Shown here: one piece after another, positions 38,306-46,982 of the stretch
Layout: the number at the start of each line of letters is the position of its first letter
Numbering within the stretch: position 1 is the first letter of the stretch
Assembly: GCF_009557615.1 (NCBI RefSeq)
Contig: NZ_CP045652.1
Coordinates: 806,001-870,000 of the forward strand
Source: Sphingobacteruim zhuxiongii
Lineage (GTDB): Bacteria; Bacteroidota; Bacteroidia; Sphingobacteriales; Sphingobacteriaceae
Direction: 5' to 3'
DNA length: 64,000 bases
Program-made: the position numbers and the translations under genes
The notes under the pieces: model-generated
The model's database searches: none
What the model was told of the DNA's origin: nothing
The model's input: the letters and a program-made list of their open reading frames with translations, nothing else

Positions 38306-40417
38306 ATGGAAAGCATCCTAACCTACCTATTACAAGTAAACCTGTTAATCGTCTTGATTTATCTAGGTTATTATTTCTTATTAAAAGGGCTAACTTTTTA
38401 TAATCTCAATCGCATTTATTTCATTGTCGGAACACTATATGCCTTTATATACCCCTTCTTGGATATCAAATCGTGGTTTAGCAGACAAGTTGAACTTCCA
38501 ATTGGTGAAGTATTGCAGTATTTTCCAATCGTTTTTCAAGAAAAAGCGAGCTTCTTTTCTTTGAGTGACCTATTAATCATGCTAGCATCAGCAGGCGCGA
38601 TTGCCTTATTTGCTAAGTTGCTCATTCAATTATTTAGTCTTTTTAGGATACACTTACATTCCGAGCCATCGGCTTGGCGTCAGTATATTTATCGCAATGT
38701 AATTTTCCCTATTGCACCATTTTCATTCTTCAACAAGATCTATGTGCATAAAGATCAGCATATGGAGAATGAACTCTACGATATTTTTAAACACGAACAT
38801 GTTCACGTTGAGGGCCATCATACTTGGGATGTTTTGCTGTTTGAAATAGTATTGGTAAGCTGTTGGTATAATCCTTTCGTGTGGCTAATGCGCAAAGCTG
38901 TACGTCAAAATCTAGAATACTTGACCGATCAACAAGTGCTAGATAAAGGTGTCGATCGTCAGACTTATCAGTACTCATTGCTTAACGTCTCCAAGCAGGG
39001 TGCTTCGGTAGCGATAAGTAATCAATTTAACTTTAAAACCTTAAAAAAGCGCATTATGATGATGAACAAAAAACGCTCATCCAAATTGGAGTTAAGCAAA
39101 TATGCTTTTCTATTACCAGTATTTATATTGGCGGGAGCAACATTCACCCTGCAAAAAGCAGAGGCTAAGATCGAAACCGTGGTGATTAAAGCCGCTGAGA
39201 CGAATGTTTCGGCGATTGGAACTAAACTCTCGGGAAATATAATTCAGCAAGATACAACGAAGATAAAGTACGTTGAGCAGGATGTAAACACGTCGAATGA
39301 GGACGTCGTCGTCCAAGGGTTTCCGACCGATAGTTTAAAAGGAAAAGTCACTGGTGTCAGAGTCGTTACAGGCTATAAATCGAATATCCCCGATCAGTTG
39401 AGTAACGAAGAGGCTGCCAAACACAACATTATTGTGGTTGACGGAAAGGTGATGCCTAAGGATTTCGATATCTCATTAATTGATAACAGCCGGATTGACG
39501 ACGTTCGCGTGTTGACGGGAAATGATGCGAAAGCATATGGTGCTAAAGCGAAAGAGACCGTGCTTTCTGTAAAAACTAGAAAAAAGGGCGATGCAGCAAC
39601 TCGTACTTGGTATGTACAAGATAATAAGGGAATAACATTCACTGGAAATTCTGTTGCAGTACGCGGATATGCTGCGGATAATCAGCATGTTGAATATGAG
39701 ATTGACGGTAAGATTGTAAGTAAGGCTGTATTTGAGCAACTTAAACCTGAAGATATTCACAGTGTAAATGTACTGAAGGGCGAAGGGAAATCTGACGACG
39801 GTAAACAGCATGTTGGATCAGGAACTGTAAAGGTTTATACCAAAGCATATGCTAAAGAGCATAACATAGAAAATCCAAACTCGGTTCCAAATTTATTTGA
39901 AGGAACAGCAACCGATGGAAAAGGTAAAACAAGTACTTTTAAAGCAGAGCAGTCAGGTAATAAAAAAACTTCGGAACAACTCATATTAAATAATGGCCAA
40001 ACCAAAAACATTGCTTATGTTAAAAACGGTGAGCTCGTGAATTCGAATGTGTTAAAAGAGCTAAGTCCAGATAAAATTGCAAGTGTTGAAGTGCTGAAAG
40101 GGGAAAATGCTAAATCAAAATATGGGGATAAGTACGATGGAGTAATAATAATTACAACCAAGGACTCACCATTAGCCGATAATATACAGCACAAAGAACA
40201 CGACGTCATTATATCGGCGAAGAAAGAAGGTACGCTACCAAAAGATGTACTTTATTTTATTGATGAAAAAGAAGTGACTTGGGAGCAAGTAAGTAAGCTT
40301 AAGCCTGAAGAAATCAAGTCCATGAACGTTTTTAAAGCGGGTAAGGCTACAGAAAAATTTGGTGAGCGAGGTAAGAATGGAGTAATTAAAATTGAAACAA
40401 AAAGTGCCGAAAAATAA
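38306..40417 (+). CDS. BlaR1-like M56 membrane metalloprotease with TonB-plug-like C-terminal repeats
   Basis: The protein has 703 residues. The N-terminal half has several membrane helices and a zinc-protease motif 'HEHVH' in 'FKHEHVHVEGHHTWD', typical of peptidase M56. After a further helix near 'YAFLLPVFILAGATF' comes a long extracytoplasmic region. Instead of a penicillin-binding domain it has about four to five units resembling the TonB receptor plug edge ('DDVRVLTGNDAKAYG', 'HSVNVLKGEG', 'ASVEVLKGENAKSKYGD', 'KSMNVFKAGKATEKFG'), near residues 347, 393-428, 482-513, 589-620 and 668-703. Probably a signal-transducing protease for the BlaI-like repressor. The signal is unknown. Confidence 0.87.
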   Translation: MESILTYLLQVNLLIVLIYLGYYFLLKGLTFYNLNRIYFIVGTLYAFIYPFLDIKSWFSRQVELPIGEVLQYFPIVFQEKASFFSLSDLLIMLASAGAIALFAKLLIQLFSLFRIHLHSEPSAWRQYIYRNVIFPIAPFSFFNKIYVHKDQHMENELYDIFKHEHVHVEGHHTWDVLLFEIVLVSCWYNPFVWLMRKAVRQNLEYLTDQQVLDKGVDRQTYQYSLLNVSKQGASVAISNQFNFKTLKKRIMMMNKKRSSKLELSKYAFLLPVFILAGATFTLQKAEAKIETVVIKAAETNVSAIGTKLSGNIIQQDTTKIKYVEQDVNTSNEDVVVQGFPTDSLKGKVTGVRVVTGYKSNIPDQLSNEEAAKHNIIVVDGKVMPKDFDISLIDNSRIDDVRVLTGNDAKAYGAKAKETVLSVKTRKKGDAATRTWYVQDNKGITFTGNSVAVRGYAADNQHVEYEIDGKIVSKAVFEQLKPEDIHSVNVLKGEGKSDDGKQHVGSGTVKVYTKAYAKEHNIENPNSVPNLFEGTATDGKGKTSTFKAEQSGNKKTSEQLILNNGQTKNIAYVKNGELVNSNVLKELSPDKIASVEVLKGENAKSKYGDKYDGVIIITTKDSPLADNIQHKEHDVIISAKKEGTLPKDVLYFIDEKEVTWEQVSKLKPEEIKSMNVFKAGKATEKFGERGKNGVIKIETKSAEK

Positions 40418-40448
40418 AATTGAAACTTTAAAGTTTGTTGTTTAGATA

Positions 40449-40481
40449 ATAGAAAAGCACCGGAAAGGTGCTTTTTCTATT
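40449..40481. terminator. Bidirectional terminator between the M56 gene and pth
   Basis: AAAAGCACC pairs with GGTGCTTTT around a GGAAA loop, with further A/T pairing outside and T-rich ends on both strands. Confidence 0.85.
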
Positions 40482-40497
40482 TTAGCATATCAATATG

Positions 40498-41061
40498 TTA
40501 TTTTGTATTCAAATTAGTCATGGTCAGTCCAATACCGATATTAATAAAACTGCTGACCATTTTAACAGCATGTTCTATTAAGGCTGGTAATTCTCTTTGC
40601 TCTTCCTTATCAAATGGACCTAACACATAATCTACTTGGCGTCCTTTTGAGAAGTTATCGCCAATTCCAAATCGAAGTCTAGGGTAATGTTGTCCGCCAA
40701 TGGAAGCTTCAATGGAGCGAAGACCATTATGACCTGCGGCAGATCCTTTAGGCTTTATACGAATAGAGCTGAAAGGAATCGCTAAATCATCAACAATAAC
40801 CAATACATTCTCCACAGGAACTTTAAGCTCCTGCATCCAATAGTTAACCGCTTTTCCGCTTAAGTTCATAAAAGTTGTAGGTTTGATCACATAGATATTG
40901 TGTCCGCGTTGCTTGTATTCGGTGTAATAAGCATGCTTCAGTGTCGACCAGGTCGTGCCAGCTTGATTAGCAAGCTCGTCTGCAACCATAAATCCTATGT
41001 TATGTCTTGTATCAGCATACTCTTTGCCGATATTCCCCAATCCTACAATTAAATAGTTCAT
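40498..41061 (-). CDS. pth: Peptidyl-tRNA hydrolase
   Basis: Releases tRNA from stalled peptidyl-tRNA. The 187-residue length is typical. The catalytic His lies in 'DTRHNIGFM', with 'YLIVGLGNIGKEY' at the N-terminus and 'GSAAGHNGLRSIEASIG' in the middle. A minus-strand TATTTTTG (41066-41073) sits so close to the start codon that the mRNA might be nearly leaderless. In relatives this gene often follows rplY; here a nitric-oxide module separates them. Confidence 0.97.
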   Translation of the reverse strand: MNYLIVGLGNIGKEYADTRHNIGFMVADELANQAGTTWSTLKHAYYTEYKQRGHNIYVIKPTTFMNLSGKAVNYWMQELKVPVENVLVIVDDLAIPFSSIRIKPKGSAAGHNGLRSIEASIGGQHYPRLRFGIGDNFSKGRQVDYVLGPFDKEEQRELPALIEHAVKMVSSFINIGIGLTMTNLNTK

Positions 41062-41251
41062 GCCGCAAAAATAGTATTTACATTTTAGATAATATATATC
41101 AGAACTGTAGATTACAAGGATATATGGTCAAAATACCTCCAAGAAGCGGGCAATTTAGCGGTATTTAAAATTGTTGATCGGTAAAGATGATTGCCAAATC
41201 TGTTGCTTATATCTCACTTAAAAAAATGTTCGCTATCATTTTTTATACAAT

Positions 41252-41279
41252 CTATTTAGGACACTTTTGTCTTAAATAG
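41252..41279. promoter_or_regulatory. Palindromic operator candidate at the nitric-oxide module promoter
   Basis: CTATTTAGGACA (41252-41263) pairs with TGTCTTAAATAG (41268-41279) with one mismatch around CTTT. It overlaps a weak -7 box (CACTTTTG, 41262-41269) 13 bp before the cupredoxin gene. It could be the site of a nitric-oxide-responsive repressor; the protein is not identified. Confidence 0.5.
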
Positions 41280-41291
41280 AAAAGTGAAATC

Positions 41292-41843
41292 ATGAATAAA
41301 ATAAACACACTCGCAATCAAAGCATTAGCTATCGCGCTCTTTGCAAGCTCATGCGGTAATTCTAACTCAAATGGCAATGATACAGTCGAAAATAGCAATC
41401 AGCAAACAGAGACGCCAACTGTTGTTGAAACGCCTACTCCGATAAAGGAGGAGTTACCTATTGCGACAGAAACTAGTAATGAGGTAACGATTGAAAGCAA
41501 CGATCAGATGAAGTACAACCTCAGTGAGATCAAAGTTAAAGTAAGTGATCCGGTAAAATTAACGTTGAAACATGTTGGCCAAATGAAGAAAGACGTGATG
41601 GGACACAATTTCGTTTTGCTGAAGTTAGGGACCGACGTCGCGGCCTTTACTTCCGAAGCGATGAATGCGAAAGACAAGGATTATATCCCTAATCAGAAAG
41701 ATGTCATTGCGCATACGAAAGTAATTGGAGGAGGGGAACAAGATGTTATCGAGTTCACACTACCGAGTGTAGGAGTCTATGATTTTATCTGCTCATTCCC
41801 AGGACATGCAGGGATAATGAAGGGAAAGATCATTGCTGAATAA
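41292..41843 (+). CDS. Azurin-like cupredoxin lipoprotein
   Basis: The protein has 183 residues. A lipobox ('ALFASSCGN') predicts membrane anchoring, then a Ser/Thr/Pro/Glu-rich linker of about 50 residues, then a single cupredoxin domain with type 1 copper ligands: His in 'MGHNFVLL' and Cys, His, Met in 'CSFPGHAGIMKG'. It probably shuttles electrons in the envelope. It lies 75 bp before the nitric oxide reductase and likely belongs to the same transcript; whether it donates electrons to that enzyme is inference, since qNOR can take them from quinol. Confidence 0.92.
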   Translation: MNKINTLAIKALAIALFASSCGNSNSNGNDTVENSNQQTETPTVVETPTPIKEELPIATETSNEVTIESNDQMKYNLSEIKVKVSDPVKLTLKHVGQMKKDVMGHNFVLLKLGTDVAAFTSEAMNAKDKDYIPNQKDVIAHTKVIGGGEQDVIEFTLPSVGVYDFICSFPGHAGIMKGKIIAE

Positions 41844-41918
41844 GCTTCACTAGTCTCCAAGGAAAAAATCCAATAGAATATTAACAAAACTATCTGACAC
41901 GTTTGATATCTACCTCCA

Positions 41919-44159
41919 ATGCGTAAAGAAAGAAAACTATGGTGGTCATTTATATTAGTAGTCGCGATTTCGTTTAGCGTTCTGCTTTATTATGGCTACG
42001 AAATATATCAAGTATCGCCACCCGTCCCAGAACAAGTTGTCGATACCCAAGGAAATGTGTTATTCACCGGCCAAGAGATCAAAGATGGTCAAAATGTATG
42101 GCAAAGTATCGGTGGTCAAGAAGTTGGAACAATATGGGGTCACGGCGCGTACGTGGCTCCAGATTGGACAGCAGATTGGTTACATCGAGAAGCGGAACAT
42201 ATGCTGAATAGCTATAGTCAAAGTGAGTTTCAAAAAAACTATTCATCGCTCAATGATGAAGATCAAGCGAAACTACAAATCCGTTTAAAAAAGAGCATTC
42301 GAAAGAATACGTTTAATGAACAGACGAAAATACTAACGATAGATACAGATCGAGTAAATGCGATCACTGCGTTGTCAAGCTACTATACAGGTTTGTTTAC
42401 GGATGATCCGCAATTCGACCAATTGAGGAAGGATTATGCTATTCCAAAGAACGCTATTAAAGATGCCGATCGATTGCAAAAAATGAATGCCTTTTTCTTT
42501 TGGGCAACATGGGCAACGGTGACTGAAAGACCGGGCGAGAGTGTATCTTACACCCATAACTGGCCGAATGAAAAATTGGTCGGGAATGAAATGACGATGG
42601 ATCTTCTCGCATGGTCGGGAGTAAGTATTATTCTGTTAATCTTCTGTGTGGGCGCATTGGTGTTGTGGCAAGTAAAATCTGGCGAAGAGGAGGAGTTGCT
42701 CTATCCAGCTCAGGATCCGCTACTACGTCAGGGAATTACCCCATCAATGCGTCTAACGAAGAAATACTTCTGGATCGTTAGTTTACTGATGCTCGTGCAG
42801 GTGGGATTAGGGATTGTCACTGCGCATTATGGGGTCGAAGGAGACGGGCTTTACGGTATTCCTTTAGATCAATTTCTTCCCTATGCTGTTACGCGGACTT
42901 GGCATACGCAATTAGCAATATTTTGGATTGCTACAGCCTGGTTAGCAACTGGTTTATATATCGCTCCTGCAGTTGGCGGGAAAGACCCGAAGTTTCAATG
43001 CTTTGGTGTAAACTTCCTATTCATTGCACTGTTAATTATCGTCGCTGGGTCAATGATCGGACAATGGTTCGGCGTTATGCAGAAATTAGATTTAGTGCAA
43101 AACTTCTGGTTTGGACATCAAGGATATGAATATGTTGACTTAGGCCGATTTTGGCAACTCTTTCTGTTTGTTGGTCTGTTTGTTTGGTTAGCATTAATGG
43201 TACGACCTCTTATACCGGTGCTGAAGCAGGGTGGCGCTGAAAAAAATCTGATCATCATGTTTCTAATATCCTGTTCGGCAATTGCCTTATTTTATGGGGC
43301 AGGGCTGATGTGGGGGAGACAAACTAATTTAGCAATCGCTGAATATTGGAGATGGTGGGTTGTTCATCTTTGGGTAGAAGGCTTTTTTGAAGTATTTGCT
43401 ACTGTCGTTATGGCTTTCCTGTTTGTAAGGTTGGGTTTGTTGAAACCCAAAGCGGCGACCGCAAGTGTGCTATTTTCAACGATTATTTTTCTCTCAGGTG
43501 GAATCCTTGGTACATTTCATCATTTATACTTCTCAGGGACCCCGACAGCGGTAATGGCGCTTGGAGCCACTTTTAGTGCGTTGGAAGTCGTGCCCCTTAC
43601 GATAATAGGGTTCGAGGCCTACCATAACTATAAATTATCTAAGTCGACAAAATGGCTACAAGATTATAAATGGCCAATCTACTATCTGATTTCTGTCGCA
43701 TTTTGGAATTTCCTAGGAGCAGGTGTGTTTGGTTTTATAATAAACCCACCAATTGCTCTATACTATGTACAAGGGCTTAACACGACCCCATTACATGGAC
43801 ATACCGCATTATTTGGTGTTTATGGGATGCTTGGTATAGGACTTATGCTATTCGTTCTACGAAGTCTATATCGCGAGGTGCAATGGAACGAAAGGATATT
43901 AAAAATTGGCTTCTGGAGCTTAAATATTGGCTTACTTGGAATGGCATTATTAAGCTTACTACCGGTAGGTATTTGGCAAGCAATTGCTAGTATCGAACAT
44001 GGAATGTGGTACGCACGGTCGGCAGAATTGATGCAACAACCTTTCATGGTGTTTCTGAAGTGGATGAGAACTCCAGGCGATGTGGTTTTCGCGATTGGTG
44101 TATTGGCCTGCGCATGGTTTGTATTTGATCTTACATTAAAAAATAAAATAAAAAACTGA
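41919..44159 (+). CDS. norB: Quinol-dependent nitric oxide reductase (qNOR)
   Basis: Reduces two NO to N2O at a haem/non-haem iron centre in the membrane, using quinol. The 746-residue single-chain form has an N-terminal NorC-like extension without a haem-binding CxxCH ('GQNVWQSIGGQEVG'), followed by a NorB core with about 12 helices. Haem and FeB ligand regions are visible: 'TRTWHTQLAIFWIATAW', 'WWVVHLWVEGFFEVFAT' (His plus Glu) and 'GGILGTFHHLYFSGTP'. Without nir genes nearby it more likely detoxifies NO than serves full denitrification. The stop is 1 bp before the RIC gene. Confidence 0.96.
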   Translation: MRKERKLWWSFILVVAISFSVLLYYGYEIYQVSPPVPEQVVDTQGNVLFTGQEIKDGQNVWQSIGGQEVGTIWGHGAYVAPDWTADWLHREAEHMLNSYSQSEFQKNYSSLNDEDQAKLQIRLKKSIRKNTFNEQTKILTIDTDRVNAITALSSYYTGLFTDDPQFDQLRKDYAIPKNAIKDADRLQKMNAFFFWATWATVTERPGESVSYTHNWPNEKLVGNEMTMDLLAWSGVSIILLIFCVGALVLWQVKSGEEEELLYPAQDPLLRQGITPSMRLTKKYFWIVSLLMLVQVGLGIVTAHYGVEGDGLYGIPLDQFLPYAVTRTWHTQLAIFWIATAWLATGLYIAPAVGGKDPKFQCFGVNFLFIALLIIVAGSMIGQWFGVMQKLDLVQNFWFGHQGYEYVDLGRFWQLFLFVGLFVWLALMVRPLIPVLKQGGAEKNLIIMFLISCSAIALFYGAGLMWGRQTNLAIAEYWRWWVVHLWVEGFFEVFATVVMAFLFVRLGLLKPKAATASVLFSTIIFLSGGILGTFHHLYFSGTPTAVMALGATFSALEVVPLTIIGFEAYHNYKLSKSTKWLQDYKWPIYYLISVAFWNFLGAGVFGFIINPPIALYYVQGLNTTPLHGHTALFGVYGMLGIGLMLFVLRSLYREVQWNERILKIGFWSLNIGLLGMALLSLLPVGIWQAIASIEHGMWYARSAELMQQPFMVFLKWMRTPGDVVFAIGVLACAWFVFDLTLKNKIKN

Positions 44160-44160
44160 T

Positions 44161-44883
44161 ATGGAAAATTTGATAAATGAAAAAATAGGAGACATTGTAG
44201 CAAAGAATTTTCATGCTGCAGCGGTATTTAGTAAATATGGAATGGACTTTTGTTGTGGAGGTCAGAAATCGATTAAAGAAGCCGCAGAAAAAAAATCTGT
44301 CGATCTTGTAAAGTTACAAGAAGAGCTTGTCGCCGTGCTCAATGAACCAAATCAAAGTAATATTGACTATACAGCTTGGCCGGCAGATCTACTAGCATCT
44401 TACATCGAAAAAACTCATCACCGCTATGTTCGTGAAAAGGCACCAGTTATACTAGCTTATTTAAATAAATTATGTCAGGTACACGGAGCTCGACATCCTG
44501 AATTATTGGAGGTGAATAAGCTTTTTCAAGAAAGTGCAAAAGAGCTCAATCAACATTTACTAAAAGAAGAGCGTATTTTATTTCCCTACATTGTGCAATT
44601 AATAAATGCCGAAATAGATCATACGGAACCTTCTGAGACAGCTTTTGGTACCATTGCTAATCCAATACATATGATGGAGCATGAGCACGATACAGAAGGA
44701 GAGCGATTTGAGAAGATTGCAAAATTGACCGATAATTATTCAGTTCCCGCAGATGGCTGTAGTACCTACAGCGTGACATATGATATGTTGAAAGAGTTTG
44801 AAGAGGATTTACACAAGCATATCCATTTGGAGAATAATATCTTATTTCCTCAATCAATTGCTTTAGAGCAAGCTTTAAATTAA
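44161..44883 (+). CDS. ric: RIC family iron-sulfur cluster repair di-iron protein
   Basis: Repairs iron-sulfur clusters after nitrosative or oxidative damage. The 240-residue protein has an N-terminal DUF542/ScdA domain with the Cys pair in 'YGMDFCCGGQKSIKEAAE' and a C-terminal hemerythrin-like di-iron domain with His/Glu residues ('THHRYVREKAP', 'HLLKEERILFPYI', 'MMEHEHDTEGERF', 'HKHIHLENNILFPQ'). It abuts the NO reductase gene, so the two are surely co-expressed. Confidence 0.95.
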   Translation: MENLINEKIGDIVAKNFHAAAVFSKYGMDFCCGGQKSIKEAAEKKSVDLVKLQEELVAVLNEPNQSNIDYTAWPADLLASYIEKTHHRYVREKAPVILAYLNKLCQVHGARHPELLEVNKLFQESAKELNQHLLKEERILFPYIVQLINAEIDHTEPSETAFGTIANPIHMMEHEHDTEGERFEKIAKLTDNYSVPADGCSTYSVTYDMLKEFEEDLHKHIHLENNILFPQSIALEQALN

Positions 44884-44971
44884 AATTTTGCGGTTTAGCG
44901 ATGGTTAGAAGACCTGACTATACTGAAGATGAAAGGTCTAAGAACGGGATGCTAGTGCTTAGTGTATAAAC

Positions 44972-45010
44972 AAAAAAAAAAGAGCTAATCAGTTGATTAG
45001 CTCTTTTGAT
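44972..45010. terminator. Bidirectional terminator between ric and rplY
   Basis: AAAAGAGCTAATCA (44978-44991) pairs exactly with TGATTAGCTCTTTT (44994-45007), loop GT; A- and T-runs outside serve both strands. Confidence 0.85.
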
Positions 45011-45059
45011 ATCTCCAATCAGATCGTCATAAAATCGACTATCTAAAATTAAAGATTGA

Positions 45060-45656
45060 TTATTTTTTACCGCCTTTAGCTGCTTTAGCTGCTTCTTGCT
45101 CTGCTTGACGTAAAGCACGAGACATAACAACAGAAACGATAGTATCGTCAGAATTGTTTAAAACAACTGCGTTTTCTAATTTAACTTGACCTACGCGGAA
45201 AGATTTACCAACTTCTAAGCTCTCTAAAGGAACTTCAACCTCTTGAGGCAAGTTGTTAGGTAAAGCTTTGATACGTAAGTTACGTAATTTCTGAACTAAT
45301 TTACCCCCCATTTTAACACCTGGAGAAGTACCTGTTAATTTTACAGGGATATTGATTGAAACTTCTTTGTTGTCAAATAACTCTAAGAAGTCTACGTGAG
45401 TTACTTGGTCAGTAAGTGGGTGGAATTGAGCATCTTGAACGATAGCTTTTGTTTTCTTGCCGTTGATTTCCAATTCTACGAAGATTACTTCTGGTGTGTA
45501 TAGAATAGATTTCAAATCAGCTGCGGATACCGAAAAGTGTGTTTGCTCTTTACCTCCGTAAAGTACCGATGGGATTTGTCCCTCGTAACGCAATTCTTTC
45601 GAATCTCTTTTCCCTACGTTCTGTCTTGCAGAACCGCTAATAGCAATTGATTTCAT
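45060..45656 (-). CDS. rplY: 50S ribosomal protein L25 (general stress protein Ctc form)
   Basis: L25 binds 5S rRNA. The 198-residue long form has an N-terminal L25 domain ('SAIAISGSARQ'-like start: 'KSIAISGSARQNVGKRDSK', then 'IPSVLYGG') and a C-terminal TL5 beta domain ('HVDFLELFDNKEVSINIPV'). The tail is Lys/Ala-rich. It is preceded by a well-matched minus-strand promoter. Confidence 0.96.
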   Translation of the reverse strand: MKSIAISGSARQNVGKRDSKELRYEGQIPSVLYGGKEQTHFSVSAADLKSILYTPEVIFVELEINGKKTKAIVQDAQFHPLTDQVTHVDFLELFDNKEVSINIPVKLTGTSPGVKMGGKLVQKLRNLRIKALPNNLPQEVEVPLESLEVGKSFRVGQVKLENAVVLNNSDDTIVSVVMSRALRQAEQEAAKAAKGGKK

Positions 45657-45682
45657 GTTTTAATTTATTATAAATTGAGGTG

Positions 45683-45712
45683 CAAAGATAGTGATTTAGA
45701 AAATAGGAACAA
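45683..45712 (-). promoter_or_regulatory. Promoter of rplY
   Basis: On the minus strand TTG (45710-45712), a 19-nt spacer and TATCTTTG (45683-45690) match the Bacteroidota consensus exactly. Confidence 0.7.
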
Positions 45713-45737
45713 ATAAATTTGTTCCTATTTTCTAAAT
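45694..45737. repeat. 21-bp perfect palindrome overlapping the rplY -33 box
   Basis: Arm ATTTAGAAAATAGGAACAAA... (45694-45714) is exactly complementary to 45717-45737, with only 2 nt between. It is AT-rich without a typical terminator layout, and covers the spacer and -33 element of the rplY promoter, so an operator or cruciform is possible. Confidence 0.6.
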
Positions 45738-45901
45738 ACTTTGTCTGCCTAAGTAATTAAACGATAGGCCTTTGTCAAAAAAATAAGAATAGCTTTGATA
45801 GGTTGCAGTCAGAGCGCACAATCTCTATCTTGGCCTGTTCTCCTTTTTATTGATTGTAAGGTGTTAGGTAATAGGGGTTTGAGCGATTCGGTGATGGAGA
45901 G

Positions 45902-45948
45902 AATTAAATAAAATAGGCGCCCAATTTGGTCGCCTATTTTATTTAATT
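45902..45948. terminator. Bidirectional terminator-like hairpin after prs
   Basis: AATTAAATAAAATAGGCG (45902-45919) pairs exactly with CGCCTATTTTATTTAATT (45931-45948): 18 bp, 11-nt loop, T-rich arm on either strand. Confidence 0.75.
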
Positions 45949-46025
45949 TATGACTTAGAACATCTAAAAGCTAGTGTCAAACAATCATGCTAGGATTAGA
46001 AGTCTAATAGCAAATGTTTAAACGA

Positions 46026-46982
46026 TTAATCAACATTAAAAAGATCAGAAATCGATCCATGTTCATTGACGTTCTTGATTGCATTTGCAAATAATCTATC
46101 AGTAGATAAAACCTTGATTTTGCTGCAAGAAGCTGCTTTTTCAGGGTTTAATTGAATCGTATCTGTAACGATCATCTCTGTAAGTACAGAGTTTTCAATC
46201 GTTTCATACGCTTTACCTGACAATACTGCGTGTGTACATACAGCGCGAACAGATCTTGCACCGTTCTCCATAATTAAAGCAGCTGCTTTTGATAGGGTAC
46301 CAGCAGTATCACAAATATCATCGATTAATACAACGTCTTGACCAGTAACATCACCAATAATCGACATCGATTCGATTTCATTTGCGCGTTTACGACGTTT
46401 ATCACAAATAATTACTTCAGCATTGAAGAATTTTGCAAATGTACGAGCACGATATGAACCACCCATGTCTGGGGAAGCAATCACTAAGTTTTCTAAATTT
46501 AATGATTTGATGTAAGGAACGAAGATGATAGCACCATCTAAGTGGTCAACAGGGATATCGAAGAATCCTTGGATTTGAGCAGCATGTAGATCCATGGTCA
46601 TGATGCGGTGAGCACCCGCAGCGGTAATCAAATTGGCGATCATTTTCGCGCCGATTGCTACGCGTGGCTTATCCTTACGATCTTGACGAGCATAACCGAA
46701 ATAAGGAACTACAACAGTAATATAGTGTGCAGAAGCACGCTTTGCTGCATCGATCATCAATAACAATTCCAACAGGTTGTCTGTCGGTTGGTTAGTAGAT
46801 TGAATAAGGAAAACATCACTACCACGAACAGATTCGTTGTAGAAGGGTTGGATTTCTCCATCTGAAAATTTTGAAAGAGTCTTGTCTCCAAGTGGTTTTC
46901 CGTATGCTTTCGAAATTTTGTCTGCTAATTCTAGGGTTCCAGAACCAGCAAATAGTTTTACCGTGTTGAATTGCAAAGGCAT
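46026..46982 (-). CDS. prs: Ribose-phosphate pyrophosphokinase
   Basis: Makes PRPP from ribose 5-phosphate and ATP for nucleotide, His and Trp synthesis. The length of 318 residues is standard. Key motifs: 'FSDGEIQPFYNESVRG', 'YFGYARQDRKDKPR', metal-binding 'MDLHAAQIQGFF' and the PRPP loop 'VVLIDDICDTAGTL'. A minus-strand -7 box TAACTTTG lies at 47075-47082. The order prs, rplY and (further on) pth is broken by the nitric-oxide module. Confidence 0.98.
   Translation of the reverse strand: MPLQFNTVKLFAGSGTLELADKISKAYGKPLGDKTLSKFSDGEIQPFYNESVRGSDVFLIQSTNQPTDNLLELLLMIDAAKRASAHYITVVVPYFGYARQDRKDKPRVAIGAKMIANLITAAGAHRIMTMDLHAAQIQGFFDIPVDHLDGAIIFVPYIKSLNLENLVIASPDMGGSYRARTFAKFFNAEVIICDKRRKRANEIESMSIIGDVTGQDVVLIDDICDTAGTLSKAAALIMENGARSVRAVCTHAVLSGKAYETIENSVLTEMIVTDTIQLNPEKAASCSKIKVLSTDRLFANAIKNVNEHGSISDLFNVD

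Larger units (their letters stand above)
45657..46025. other. Gap between prs and rplY holding promoter, palindrome and terminator
   Basis: No gene is supported in these 369 bp. The right part holds the prs terminator-like hairpin, the left part the rplY promoter with a long palindrome; the rest shows nothing clear. Confidence 0.5.

Noticed and set aside
37939-40417. Beta-lactam resistance operon
   Set aside because: The regulator and protease resemble BlaI/BlaR1, but there is no beta-lactamase or penicillin-binding domain in or near the pair.
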